Assembly: GCA_964503475.1 (NCBI GenBank)
Contig: CAZCZU010000004.1
Coordinates: 1-64,000, forward strand
Direction of reading: 5' to 3'
DNA: 64,000 nucleotides
Origin: CAZCZU01 sp964503475
GTDB lineage: Bacteria > Pseudomonadota > Zetaproteobacteria > Mariprofundales > Mariprofundaceae
Positions 52,390-60,829 of the stretch are shown here, one piece after another. Positions within the stretch are counted from its first letter, which is position 1. The number at the start of each line of letters is the position of its first letter. The notes under the pieces are model-generated. The model made no database searches. It was not told the DNA's origin and worked only from the letters and a program-made list of their open reading frames with translations. A program made the position numbers and the translations under genes.

Positions 52390-52889
52390 TGCGCATCCTC
52401 GGCGTGGACCCGGGCTCCCAGAAAAGCGGCTTCGGCATCATTGATGTCGAGGGACAGCGACTCAGGCATGTACACCATGGCGTCATTCGCGTCGGCAGCG
52501 GCGAATTCAGCGAACGGCTGGTGCAGCTCTTCCGCGGCCTGAAAGCGGTCATCGAGGAGTTTCACCCCGATGTGGCGGCCATGGAGGACGTCTTCGTCTC
52601 CAAAAACGTCGCCTCGGCCCTGAAACTGGGGCAGGCACGCGGTGCGCTGGTCGCCGCCTGCGGCGATGCCGACCTCGCCATCACCCCCTACTCACCCACC
52701 AAGGTCAAGCAGGCCGTGGTTGGCACAGGGAGAGCCGAAAAGGCGCAGGTGCAGTACATGATCAAGATGCTGCTCAAGCCGCAGGCCCCTCTGCCCGAGG
52801 ATGCAGCCGATGCGCTTGCTGTCTGCATCTGCCATGCGCATCATATGCCCATGTCGAACCGCACCCGTACAGGCACAAACACCCGATGA
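52389..52889 (+). CDS. ruvC: Holliday junction resolvase RuvC
   Basis: RuvC cuts Holliday junctions in homologous recombination. The 166-residue protein has the acidic residues in ILGVDPGSQKSG (Asp), AAMEDVF (Glu) and EDAADALAVCICH (Asp pair). It is the first of the ruvC-ruvA-ruvB run, with 4-nt overlaps between genes. Confidence 0.97.
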   Translation: MRILGVDPGSQKSGFGIIDVEGQRLRHVHHGVIRVGSGEFSERLVQLFRGLKAVIEEFHPDVAAMEDVFVSKNVASALKLGQARGALVAACGDADLAITPYSPTKVKQAVVGTGRAEKAQVQYMIKMLLKPQAPLPEDAADALAVCICHAHHMPMSNRTRTGTNTR

Positions 52890-53455
52890 TCGGCTGGCTA
52901 AGCGGCCAGATCCGCGAACTTGACCCGGCAGGCCTCGTACTGCTGGAGACGCATGGCGTCGGCTACGAAGTATCCGTCAGCCTGCAGACGCTCTGCACGC
53001 TGAAAGCGGGCGATGCCGCCTCCCTCTATATTCACAGCCATGTGCGCGAGGATCAGTTCACCCTGTTCGGCTTCACGACGGCCTCCGAACGGGCGATGTT
53101 CCGCAAGCTGAACACGGTTTCGGGGATTGGTGCCCGCATGGCGCTGAACCTGATGTCCGGCATGGCGGTCCATGAACTGATGCGGGCCATCGACAACAGC
53201 GATGATACCGCCATCGCCCGTACGCCGGGCATTGGCAAGAAAACCGCCCAGCGCCTGATCCTGGAGCTGAAAGGCAAGCTGGAAATGGAGGGCGAGGCAG
53301 GCTCCTCCCCCGCTGGCAGTCAGTTGCACGATGTGCACTCCGCCCTGGTCAATCTCGGCTACAAACCGGCTGCCATCGACAAGGCCCTGAAGGATGTCGA
53401 TGCGGCGAGCGACTTTGAGAACGCATTCAAACAGGCCCTGAAGGCACTGGCATGA
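52886..53455 (+). CDS. ruvA: Holliday junction DNA helicase subunit RuvA
   Basis: RuvA binds four-way junctions and recruits RuvB. The 189-residue protein has the OB-like N-terminus (MIGWLSGQIRELD), helix-hairpin-helix motifs (GIGARMALNLMSGM; TPGIGKKTAQRLILELKG) and a C-terminal domain III (LVNLGYKPAAIDKALKDV). It overlaps ruvC and ruvB by 4 nt each. Confidence 0.97.
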   Translation: MIGWLSGQIRELDPAGLVLLETHGVGYEVSVSLQTLCTLKAGDAASLYIHSHVREDQFTLFGFTTASERAMFRKLNTVSGIGARMALNLMSGMAVHELMRAIDNSDDTAIARTPGIGKKTAQRLILELKGKLEMEGEAGSSPAGSQLHDVHSALVNLGYKPAAIDKALKDVDAASDFENAFKQALKALA

Positions 53456-54474
53456 GCGACGAAGAGCGCCTAATCACGGCCGCCGGGCAGGGCGAGGACT
53501 GGGATGCGGCCTTAAGGCCGAAACAGCTGGCCGAATACATTGGCCAGGAGAAGATCTGCAGCAACCTCTCCGTCTTCATTCAGGCAGCCCAACGGCGCAA
53601 TGAATCGCTCGACCACGCCCTGCTCTACGGCCCGCCGGGACTGGGCAAGACCACCCTGGCCAACATCATCGCCAACGAGATGGGGGTGAATATCCGCAGC
53701 ACCTCGGGACCGGTCATCGAACGCGCGGGCGACCTGGCTGCCATGCTCACCGGGCTCGAAGAAGGCGACGTGCTTTTTATCGATGAAATTCACAGGTTAA
53801 GCCCACAGGTTGAAGAGATACTTTACCCTGCCATGGAGGATTTCCAGCTCGATATCGTCATCGGCCAGGGGCCGGCGGCACGCTCGATCAAGATGGATCT
53901 GCCCCGCTTCACGCTGATCGGCGCCACCACCCGGGCCGGCCTGTTGACCAACCCGCTACGCGACCGCTTCGGCGTCATCCTGCGCCTGGAGTTCTATACC
54001 CATGAAGAACTCGCCCGTATCGTCGGCCGTTCGGCCCGCATGCTGGGCATCGATGCGCATGCGGATGGTGCGCTGGAGATCGCCCGCCGCTCGCGCGGCA
54101 CGCCGCGCATTGCCAATCGCCTGCTGCGCCGCGTACGCGATTTCGCCGAAGTGGAGCATGGCAGCCATATCAGTCGCGAAGTGGCCGACCATGCCCTGCT
54201 GCGCCTGGATGTCGATACGCTGGGACTCGACCAGATGGACCGCAAACTGCTGTTGACCCTGATCGACCACTACAGCGGCGGCCCGGCCGGCCTCGATACG
54301 CTGGCCGCCTCGATCGCCGAAGAGCGCGACACCATCGAGGATGTGCTGGAGCCCTACCTGATGCAGGAAGGACTGCTGGCCCGCACGCCGCGCGGCCGTG
54401 TGGCCACACCGCTTGCCTACAGCCATCTGAACCGCGAACTGCCCGAGCATGTGCGCCAGGGGTCGCTGCTGTGA
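53452..54474 (+). CDS. ruvB: Holliday junction ATP-dependent helicase RuvB
   Basis: RuvB is the hexameric motor of branch migration. The 340-residue protein has Walker A YGPPGLGKTTLANI, Walker B VLFIDEIHRL, sensor I LIGATTRAGLLTNPL and a winged-helix C-terminus (RTPRGRVATPLAYSHL). The start overlaps ruvA (ATGA). Confidence 0.97.
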   Translation: MSDEERLITAAGQGEDWDAALRPKQLAEYIGQEKICSNLSVFIQAAQRRNESLDHALLYGPPGLGKTTLANIIANEMGVNIRSTSGPVIERAGDLAAMLTGLEEGDVLFIDEIHRLSPQVEEILYPAMEDFQLDIVIGQGPAARSIKMDLPRFTLIGATTRAGLLTNPLRDRFGVILRLEFYTHEELARIVGRSARMLGIDAHADGALEIARRSRGTPRIANRLLRRVRDFAEVEHGSHISREVADHALLRLDVDTLGLDQMDRKLLLTLIDHYSGGPAGLDTLAASIAEERDTIEDVLEPYLMQEGLLARTPRGRVATPLAYSHLNRELPEHVRQGSLL

Positions 54475-54911
54475 GCCACTATGCCCAACGCTTCCGCATC
54501 CGGGTCTACTACGAGGACACCGACCACGGCGGTGTCGTCTACTACGCCAACTACCTTAAATTCATGGAGCGCGGCCGCACGGAATACCTGCGCACGGCCG
54601 CCATCGAACTGGATGAACTGGAGGTGAGCGAGGGAGTCCTGTTCGTCGTCACCGATGTACGGCTGAGCTATCTCGCCCCGGCCAGATTCAACGACATGCT
54701 GGAAGTGGAGAGCGAAGTGACCGAAATGCGCGGTGCCCGCGTTGTTTTCCAGCAGAAAGTCTGGCGCATCCATCGCGAGGAACACAGCCGTGAGGAGCTG
54801 CTGGTCGACGGCAGGATCGATCTTGCCTGCACCGACCGAACCGGCAAACCGGCCCGCATTCCCGGTTACGTGCGCACCCTGTTAAAAAAGCATCAGAGCT
54901 CGGAGTGCTGA
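54471..54911 (+). CDS. ybgC: Tol-Pal-associated acyl-CoA thioesterase
   Basis: The 146-residue hot-dog thioesterase has the catalytic pattern YYEDTDHGGVVYYANYLKFM. YbgC commonly precedes tolQ, as here, and links acyl-CoA turnover to envelope biology. The start is GTG 54471 overlapping the ruvB stop (GTGA), and tolQ starts 28 nt downstream. Confidence 0.95.
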   Translation: MSHYAQRFRIRVYYEDTDHGGVVYYANYLKFMERGRTEYLRTAAIELDELEVSEGVLFVVTDVRLSYLAPARFNDMLEVESEVTEMRGARVVFQQKVWRIHREEHSREELLVDGRIDLACTDRTGKPARIPGYVRTLLKKHQSSEC

Positions 54912-54939
54912 TGCCCGCATCTTTTCGCAAGGAGAATCC

Positions 54940-55632
54940 ATGATCGAGAACCTGAGCGTATGGAACCTGATTCTCGGGGCCGGCCCGGTCGTCAAGGGGG
55001 TGCTGCTGCTCCTGATACTGCTGTCGCTGGCATCGTGGGTGATTATCTTTAACAAGTGGCGCATCTACCGCAAAACGCGCCAGGAAGCGGCGGCCTTCTC
55101 CGAATCGTTCTGGGGCGGCTCGGATATGGACACCCTGCTGGCCGGCATCCCGCAGCGCTACCCGAACAGTCCGCTGCCGAACATCTTCCAGGCCGGCTAT
55201 CGCGAGTACATGCGCCAGAACCGCTCCTCCACCCATGAGACACAGCATAAAATTACGGCCGGTGGTGGCCTGGAGGGCATTCATCGCTCGCTGGATGCCG
55301 CCTTCTCACGCGAGATGGAGGGTCTTTCCCGGCATCTGGCTTTCCTGGCCACGGTCGGCTCCACCTCGCCCTTCATCGGCCTCTTCGGCACAGTCTGGGG
55401 CATCATGAACGCCTTCCAGGGCATCGCCCTGACCCAGAACACCTCGCTGGCCGCCGTTGCCCCCGGCATTGCCGAGGCACTGGTCGCCACCGCCTTCGGC
55501 CTGGTCGCCGCCATTCCGGCTGTCGTGGCCTACAACAAGTTCACGGCCGACCTCAAACGAATCGCCGGCAATATGGAGCAGTTCGCCTCCGAGTTCCTCA
55601 ACATCATCTCCCGCCACGTCCGGAGCAAGTAA
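54940..55632 (+). CDS. tolQ: Tol-Pal system inner-membrane protein TolQ
   Basis: TolQ forms with TolR the proton-driven motor of the Tol-Pal system, which constricts the outer membrane at division. The 230-residue protein has three helices with the conserved segments GIHRSLDAAFSREMEGL and ATVGSTSPFIGLFGTVWGIM. ATG follows AAGGAG. Confidence 0.96.
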   Translation: MIENLSVWNLILGAGPVVKGVLLLLILLSLASWVIIFNKWRIYRKTRQEAAAFSESFWGGSDMDTLLAGIPQRYPNSPLPNIFQAGYREYMRQNRSSTHETQHKITAGGGLEGIHRSLDAAFSREMEGLSRHLAFLATVGSTSPFIGLFGTVWGIMNAFQGIALTQNTSLAAVAPGIAEALVATAFGLVAAIPAVVAYNKFTADLKRIAGNMEQFASEFLNIISRHVRSK

Positions 55633-56049
55633 ATGTGGGCCGGGCAGAGCAAATGGGACAAGGAGACCGAACCGATGGGCGAGATCAACGTCACGCCGCT
55701 GGTCGACGTGATGCTGGTGCTGCTGATTATCTTCATGGTCACCGCCCCGCTGCTGACCCAGGGCGTGAATGTCGATCTGCCCGATGCCGATGCACCGTCG
55801 ATGCAGCAGAACGTCGAACCGCTGGTGGTCACCGTGCGCAAGGACGGGCGCATTTTCCTGCAGAAGCATGAGATCGCCTTCGCCAAACTGGCACCGCGCA
55901 TCAAGGCGATGCGCGAGGCCAAAAAGGATCTGCCTGTCTTCATTCGCGGCGATGCCAAAACACCGTACGAAAAAATTGCCCAGGTCATGAGCAGCCTCGA
56001 ACAGTCCGGAATCCGGAAGGTCGGCCTTGTCACAGAGCCACTCCGCTAG
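55633..56049 (+). CDS. tolR: Tol-Pal system protein TolR
   Basis: The 138-residue protein has a single N-terminal helix with the proton-conducting Asp in INVTPLVDVMLVLLIIFMV and a periplasmic domain (VDLPDADAPSMQQ). Its start codon directly follows the tolQ stop. The first 18 residues before the helix are cytoplasmic. Confidence 0.95.
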   Translation: MWAGQSKWDKETEPMGEINVTPLVDVMLVLLIIFMVTAPLLTQGVNVDLPDADAPSMQQNVEPLVVTVRKDGRIFLQKHEIAFAKLAPRIKAMREAKKDLPVFIRGDAKTPYEKIAQVMSSLEQSGIRKVGLVTEPLR

Positions 56050-56734
56050 AAAAGGACTGCACCGCAACGACCTCAAGGGGCTCGATGTGCTGTTTGCCAT
56101 TGTGCTGCATCTGTTGGTCGTCGCCGTGATCGCCACGCTTGCCTGGTGGCAGAGCCGGCATGAGCCGGAACCGATGAAGCGCATCGAGGTGCGCATGATC
56201 AGTGCCCAGCAACTGGCTGAAATGCAACATAAAAAGCCGGCTCATCCCAAGACGGCCCCCCGTCCGAAAAAGAAACCGATGCCGAAAGCGACACCGACGC
56301 CCAAGGCGAAATCGACCCCGAAGAGCAAGCCTGCGACAAGCGAACAGCCGTTCGACCCCTTCGCACCGGTCGAATCGAGCAGCGATCGCACCGATGCCCC
56401 CGATACGGCCCCCAATCGCGATCTTGCCACCATCATGGAGCGCCAGCTCTCCACCCAGGAACTGGAGCGCTACATCGCCATGATGCAAGATGCCGTGCAG
56501 CGACACTGGAAGGTGCCGGCCGGGGTGAGTGAATCGACCCCCGATCCGCTGGTCGAGGTGGAACTGCACCCGGATGGCAGGGTTGCCCGCATAACCATTA
56601 TCGAATCCTCCGGCAACGATGCCCTGGACCGCACCCTGGTCGCTGCAATCCGGGCCGCAGCCCCGTTTCAGATTCCACGCCAGCAGTTCGAAGCCTTCCG
56701 TATCAATCGCATCCGTTTTCATCCCTTGAAATGA
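56027..56734 (+). CDS. tolA: Tol-Pal system protein TolA
   Basis: TolA bridges inner and outer membranes. The 235-residue protein has a basic N-terminus, one membrane helix (LDVLFAIVLHLLVVAVIATL), a short Lys/Pro/Ala linker (about 67-105) and a TonB-like C-terminal domain (LVEVELHPDGRVARITI). The likely start is TTG 56027, preceded by GGAAGG and overlapping tolR by 23 nt, because no ATG or GTG occurs before the helix. The linker is shorter than in enteric TolA. Confidence 0.9.
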   Translation: MSQSHSARKGLHRNDLKGLDVLFAIVLHLLVVAVIATLAWWQSRHEPEPMKRIEVRMISAQQLAEMQHKKPAHPKTAPRPKKKPMPKATPTPKAKSTPKSKPATSEQPFDPFAPVESSSDRTDAPDTAPNRDLATIMERQLSTQELERYIAMMQDAVQRHWKVPAGVSESTPDPLVEVELHPDGRVARITIIESSGNDALDRTLVAAIRAAAPFQIPRQQFEAFRINRIRFHPLK

Positions 56735-56759
56735 CACGCCAAGTCGCTAGAAACCGTGC

Positions 56760-58022
56760 ATGCGAAAATTACTGTTCCTGATCAGCCTGTTCGGCCTATC
56801 CCTCTCCGCCCAGGCGGTCGAATTCGAGATTTACCAGTCGGAGTACCGTCCCTTGCAACTGGCCCTGGTGATGGCCAGCGATGAAGCAAGCCAGGCCAGC
56901 GGACGCAACATCTCCTCCGTGGTACGCAACGATCTCACCAGCAGCCAGTCATTCAAGACACTTGATCCACTCAGCTTCATTCCCACCCCCGAAGAGACAT
57001 TGAAACATGTCGATTATGCCGACTGGCGCATCATCGGTGCCAATAACCTGGTGGTGTGCAAACTCACCACGATTGACACCGGCCTGCATGTCGAGGTGAC
57101 CGTGTACGATCCCTTCCAGGCCAAGATGCTGGCCCGCAACGATTTCGATCGCCCGGCCGATCAGGCGCGCATGCTGGCCCACCTGGTCGCCAATTTCGTC
57201 TACAAGACCATCATCGGCGTCCCCGGCTGCTTCGACAGCCACATCCTCTTCGTGCAGAAACACGGTCGTGAGGCCGACCTGATGTACATGGATCAGGATG
57301 GCTACAATCTGCAGGCCGTCGGCCGCAACTTCACCCTGCTCCTGTCGCCCGACTGGTCGCCGGATGGCCGCTTCGTGGCCCTGAACACCTATGTCGGCAA
57401 CCGCCCGCGCCTGGAGACCTTCGACCTTGCCACCGGTGCCCGCCACACCTTCGGCAGCTTCAAGGGGCTCAACAGCACGCCCGAATATTCGCCGGATGGC
57501 CGCTACATCGCCGCCGCCCTCTCCTACACCGGCAACACCGAAATCCACATCTACGATGTGAAGAGCGGACAATGGCGCCAGCTGACCCACAGTCCCGGCA
57601 TCGATACGACACCGACCTGGTCGCCGGACGGCAAATGGATCGCCTTCACCAGCGATCGCACCGGTGAACCGCAGATTTTCCGCATCCCCTCCAAGGGCGG
57701 CAAGGCGGAACGCATCAGCCTGGCGGCCAACTACAACACCTCGCCGGCCTGGTCGCCGAACGGCGAGCGCATCGCCCTGATCACCAAAAAGAACTGGGAG
57801 TATGCCCTGGCCACCGTCCGCCCCGATGGCAGCGGACTGCGCTACCTGGTCACCGGCCAGCGCGTCGAGTCGCCGGCCTGGTCGCCGAACAGCCAGATGG
57901 TGCTCTACTCGGCCGAAGACAGCGGTATCCGGCGCGTTTACCGCATTCCGGCCTGGGGCGGACACTCCGAAGCGATCACCTCACCCAACATCGATGCATC
58001 CGATGCCGCATGGTCACGGTGA
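56760..58022 (+). CDS. tolB: Tol-Pal system beta-propeller protein TolB
   Basis: The 420-residue periplasmic protein has a signal peptide (cleavage near SAQAVEF), an N-terminal domain that binds TolA, and a six-bladed propeller with repeats such as SPDWSPDGRFVAL and TPTWSPDGKWIAFTSD that bind Pal. It starts 25 nt after tolA. Confidence 0.96.
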   Translation: MRKLLFLISLFGLSLSAQAVEFEIYQSEYRPLQLALVMASDEASQASGRNISSVVRNDLTSSQSFKTLDPLSFIPTPEETLKHVDYADWRIIGANNLVVCKLTTIDTGLHVEVTVYDPFQAKMLARNDFDRPADQARMLAHLVANFVYKTIIGVPGCFDSHILFVQKHGREADLMYMDQDGYNLQAVGRNFTLLLSPDWSPDGRFVALNTYVGNRPRLETFDLATGARHTFGSFKGLNSTPEYSPDGRYIAAALSYTGNTEIHIYDVKSGQWRQLTHSPGIDTTPTWSPDGKWIAFTSDRTGEPQIFRIPSKGGKAERISLAANYNTSPAWSPNGERIALITKKNWEYALATVRPDGSGLRYLVTGQRVESPAWSPNSQMVLYSAEDSGIRRVYRIPAWGGHSEAITSPNIDASDAAWSR

Positions 58023-58122
58023 CCGCGATCACCGCCAATCAGCGCGGACTAGACAGCGTTAAGTCTTTGGTGTTCAATTGTCGAAGTCTGTTTTTAATCC
58101 ATACCGAGGAGGGTATTCCACG

Positions 58123-58596
58123 ATGAACCAGCGTTATTCCAAATTGATGATTATTGGCGTTGCCGCAGCAGCTCTGCTGTTTGCCGGCTGTGCCAAGCAA
58201 GAGGTCGCATCGACCACCGAGACCCCGCAGCAGCAGACTGCTCCGGTCAAGACCATGGCTGCCAAGCCGGCCACCAACGCCGTCTACTTCGCTTTTGACA
58301 AGTCCAACCTGGACTCCGCCTCGCGTGCCGTACTGGATGGCTACGCTGCCTACCTGAACGACCACGGTGCGGTCAGCATCACCATCGAGGGCAACTGTGA
58401 CGAGCGCGGCAGCCGCGAGTACAACCTGGCACTGGGCCAGCGTCGTGCCGACAGCGTCAAGTCCTACCTGGTTGATCATGGCGTATCTTCCAATCGCATC
58501 GACACCGTTTCATTCGGTGAAGAGCGTCCGGTCTGCACGGGCAGCGGTGAAGCCTGCTGGGCTCAGAACCGTCGTGCGGACATTGTCAGCCGTTAA
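58123..58596 (+). CDS. pal: Peptidoglycan-associated lipoprotein Pal
   Basis: The 157-residue lipoprotein has the lipobox LLFAGC (Cys about residue 24) and an OmpA-like domain (VYFAFDKSNLDSAS; IEGNCDERGSREYNLALGQRRA) that binds peptidoglycan. ATG 58123 follows GAGGAGGG. A strong hairpin follows the stop at 58620-58646. Confidence 0.97.
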   Translation: MNQRYSKLMIIGVAAAALLFAGCAKQEVASTTETPQQQTAPVKTMAAKPATNAVYFAFDKSNLDSASRAVLDGYAAYLNDHGAVSITIEGNCDERGSREYNLALGQRRADSVKSYLVDHGVSSNRIDTVSFGEERPVCTGSGEACWAQNRRADIVSR

Positions 58597-58615
58597 GACT
58601 GACTCTCTGTTCTCC

Positions 58616-59404
58616 TTGCAGCGGCCACCGGTTTTTCCGGTGGCCGCTCTTTTGCTGCTGCTCACACTTTCCGGCTGTGCCGTACAGCAACAGGATGGCT
58701 GGCAGGAGGATCGTGATCTGGTGATGAAGTCACTGGAAGATGCCCACCTGAAAGCAGCCAAGCTGGAAACGCGCGTCAACCAGCTCGACCAGAGGGTACT
58801 CGAACTCCAGAAAACGGTCCTGCAGCAGCAATCCCAGATCGAAGCGCTGACAGCCGGACAACTGGCCCGCAAACTGCAGTACCATAAACCCGCCACACAG
58901 GCGAAAACGGCGCAATCGACGCAAGATTCGCAGGCGCTGGCCAAAGAGCTGGATCGAATCGCCGGCAATATCGACTCCACCATCAAAACCGAGAAGGGTG
59001 CCACCACCACAGCCCCGAACGATGAGCGCGACACCTATACGGCAGCCTACCTGGCCTATAAAAGCAACAAGTTCGACGAATCGATCAGCACCTTCCGCGC
59101 CCTGTTGGGCAAGTATCCCGACGGCGAATACTCCGACCAGGCCTACTACTGGCTGGGCGAAGCCCTGCTGGCCAAACACAAGACCAGGGAAGCGGCCAGG
59201 GCATTCGATACGGTGGCGATGAAATTCCCGGACAGCGGCAAGCATGCCATGGCCCTGCTGCGTCTGGCGAATGCCTATACGGAGCTGAAACGCAGAGGCG
59301 ATGCCCGCGCCGCCCTGCAGCGCCTGATGCGCGAACACCCGGACTCACCGGCTGCAGAGCAGGCAGCCATTCTGCTCAGACAATCGACGGAGAGATCAAA
59401 ATAA
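58616..59404 (+). CDS. cpoB: Cell division coordinator CpoB (YbgF)
   Basis: CpoB links outer-membrane constriction to cell-wall synthesis. The protein has a signal (VFPVAALLLLLTLSGCAVQ, a lipobox-like Cys), a coiled coil (about 25-75, LETRVNQLDQRVLELQKTV), and a C-terminal TPR domain (AAYLAYKSNKFDESISTFR onward). I place the start at TTG 58616; GTG 58640 is an alternative. Neither has a clear ribosome binding site. The start codon region lies inside a hairpin. Confidence 0.82.
   Translation: MQRPPVFPVAALLLLLTLSGCAVQQQDGWQEDRDLVMKSLEDAHLKAAKLETRVNQLDQRVLELQKTVLQQQSQIEALTAGQLARKLQYHKPATQAKTAQSTQDSQALAKELDRIAGNIDSTIKTEKGATTTAPNDERDTYTAAYLAYKSNKFDESISTFRALLGKYPDGEYSDQAYYWLGEALLAKHKTREAARAFDTVAMKFPDSGKHAMALLRLANAYTELKRRGDARAALQRLMREHPDSPAAEQAAILLRQSTERSK
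58620..58646 (+). terminator. Hairpin overlapping the pal end and the cpoB start
   Basis: GCGGCCACCGG and CCGGTGGCCGC form an 11-bp stem around a T5 loop, followed by TCTTTTG. It has the shape of a terminator for pal but lies within the first codons of cpoB, so it may make cpoB expression partial or coupled. Confidence 0.65.
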
Positions 59405-60069
59405 CCTCGCACCCGGCCCTATCCATCCGCGTTCACGAAATCTATGCCAGTATCCAGGGTGAAAGCACACTGGCCGGCACGCCATGTACCTTCGTGCGCC
59501 TGGCCGGCTGCCCGCTGCGCTGCCACTACTGCGATACCCCGCAGGCGATTCCTGCCGACTCCGGCGAAGAGATGCCCATCCATGAGGTGATCGAGGCGGT
59601 ACGCAAGTTCGGTCATCCGATGGTACTGGTCACCGGAGGCGAGCCGCTGGCCCAGCGCAACTGCATTGCCCTGCTGGAGGCGCTGCTGAAGAGTGTCCAG
59701 ACAGTCCAGCTCGAAACCGCCGGCGCCTACGATATCAGCCGGGTTCCGGCAGGCGTGCATCGCATCGTCGACATCAAAACACCGGCCAGCGGCGAAAGCC
59801 GGCGCAACCGCTGGCACAATCTGTCGCAACTGAATGAGCGCGATGAGATCAAGATCGTTGTTGCCGATCGCGAGGACTACGAATGGGTGCGCGACACCAT
59901 TCATGAGCATCAGCTTGGTGACAGCCCGGCGACCCTGCTTCTCTCCCCAGCCTGGGGCAGCATGGACCCGGCGGCCCTGTGTGCATGGATGCTTGAGGAT
60001 CACCTGCCGGCACGCATGCAGCTGCAGCTGCACAAATATATCTGGGGCGCGGAGGCTACGGGCGTATGA
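59401..60069 (+). CDS. queE: 7-carboxy-7-deazaguanine synthase QueE
   Basis: QueE is a radical-SAM enzyme in queuosine synthesis. The cluster motif CPLRCHYC and later VTGGEPLAQ, ETAGAY and IVDIKTPASG are clear. The conserved N-terminal segment VHEIYASIQGES is encoded upstream of the first normal start codon (GTG 59494), which would remove it. The frame is open back through the cpoB end, and the only well placed codon after the GGAGAG site is ATA at 59401, overlapping the cpoB stop (ATAA). A non-standard start is inferred. Its stop overlaps queC (ATGA). Confidence 0.88.
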   Translation: MTSHPALSIRVHEIYASIQGESTLAGTPCTFVRLAGCPLRCHYCDTPQAIPADSGEEMPIHEVIEAVRKFGHPMVLVTGGEPLAQRNCIALLEALLKSVQTVQLETAGAYDISRVPAGVHRIVDIKTPASGESRRNRWHNLSQLNERDEIKIVVADREDYEWVRDTIHEHQLGDSPATLLLSPAWGSMDPAALCAWMLEDHLPARMQLQLHKYIWGAEATGV

Positions 60070-60743
60070 AGCATGCAGTGGTACTGCTTTCAGGCGGACT
60101 CGATTCCAGCACGGCACTGGCCTGGGCCGTGCGCGAACAGGGCTGGCAATGCCATACCCTCGCCTTCGACTATGGCCAGCGCCATCGCGTGGAGCTGGAT
60201 GCGGCAGCCCGGGTTGCCCGGTCGATGGGCGTGAGCGACCACCGTGTCATTCGTGTCGACCTGAATGTTATTGGCGGTTCGGCCCTGACAGCCGATATCG
60301 ATGTACCGAAGGACAGTCATGACGACGGAAGCATCCCCATCACCTATGTGCCGGCCCGCAACCTCGTCTTTCTCTCTCTGGCCGCAGGCTTTGCCGAGAC
60401 GGTACAGGCCGACCGCCTGGTGATCGGAGCCAATGTCGTCGACTATTCGGGTTATCCCGACTGTCGCCCCGAATTTCTGGAAGCCTTTGCCCGGGCGGCG
60501 ACACTCGGTACCAAAGCCGGAAGCGAGGGGCAGGCGCTCAAAATCGAAGCGCCGTTACTGCAACTGGACAAGTCGGAGATCATCGAACTGGGGCTGCGCC
60601 TTGGCCTCGACTACGGACTCACCCGCTCCTGCTACGACCCGCTGCCGGACGGCAGTCCCTGCGGTCACTGCGACTCCTGCCACTACCGCCGCCAGGGTTT
60701 CGCCCGCCTTGGGAAAGAGGACCCTCTGCCCTACCGGGCGTAG
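60066..60743 (+). CDS. queC: 7-cyano-7-deazaguanine synthase QueC
   Basis: QueC converts 7-carboxy-7-deazaguanine to preQ0 with ATP. The 225-residue protein has the PP-loop LLSGGLDSSTALAW (about 7-20) and the zinc Cys cluster SCYDPLPDGSPCGHCDSC near the C-terminus. It overlaps queE by 4 nt. With queG at 7889 three queuosine genes are in the window. Confidence 0.97.
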   Translation: MKHAVVLLSGGLDSSTALAWAVREQGWQCHTLAFDYGQRHRVELDAAARVARSMGVSDHRVIRVDLNVIGGSALTADIDVPKDSHDDGSIPITYVPARNLVFLSLAAGFAETVQADRLVIGANVVDYSGYPDCRPEFLEAFARAATLGTKAGSEGQALKIEAPLLQLDKSEIIELGLRLGLDYGLTRSCYDPLPDGSPCGHCDSCHYRRQGFARLGKEDPLPYRA

Positions 60744-60829
60744 TTCCCGCTGCTTTGCGGCCATCACCGGAAAATGCTAACGTCTCACGGCAGCGGAGGA
60801 TGACAAAGCATGATACGAAATGGAGTGGT

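Noticed and set aside
59401..59494. Frameshift separating the N-terminus of queE
   Set aside because: The frame is open without interruption from the cpoB end to the queE stop, so only the start codon is unusual.
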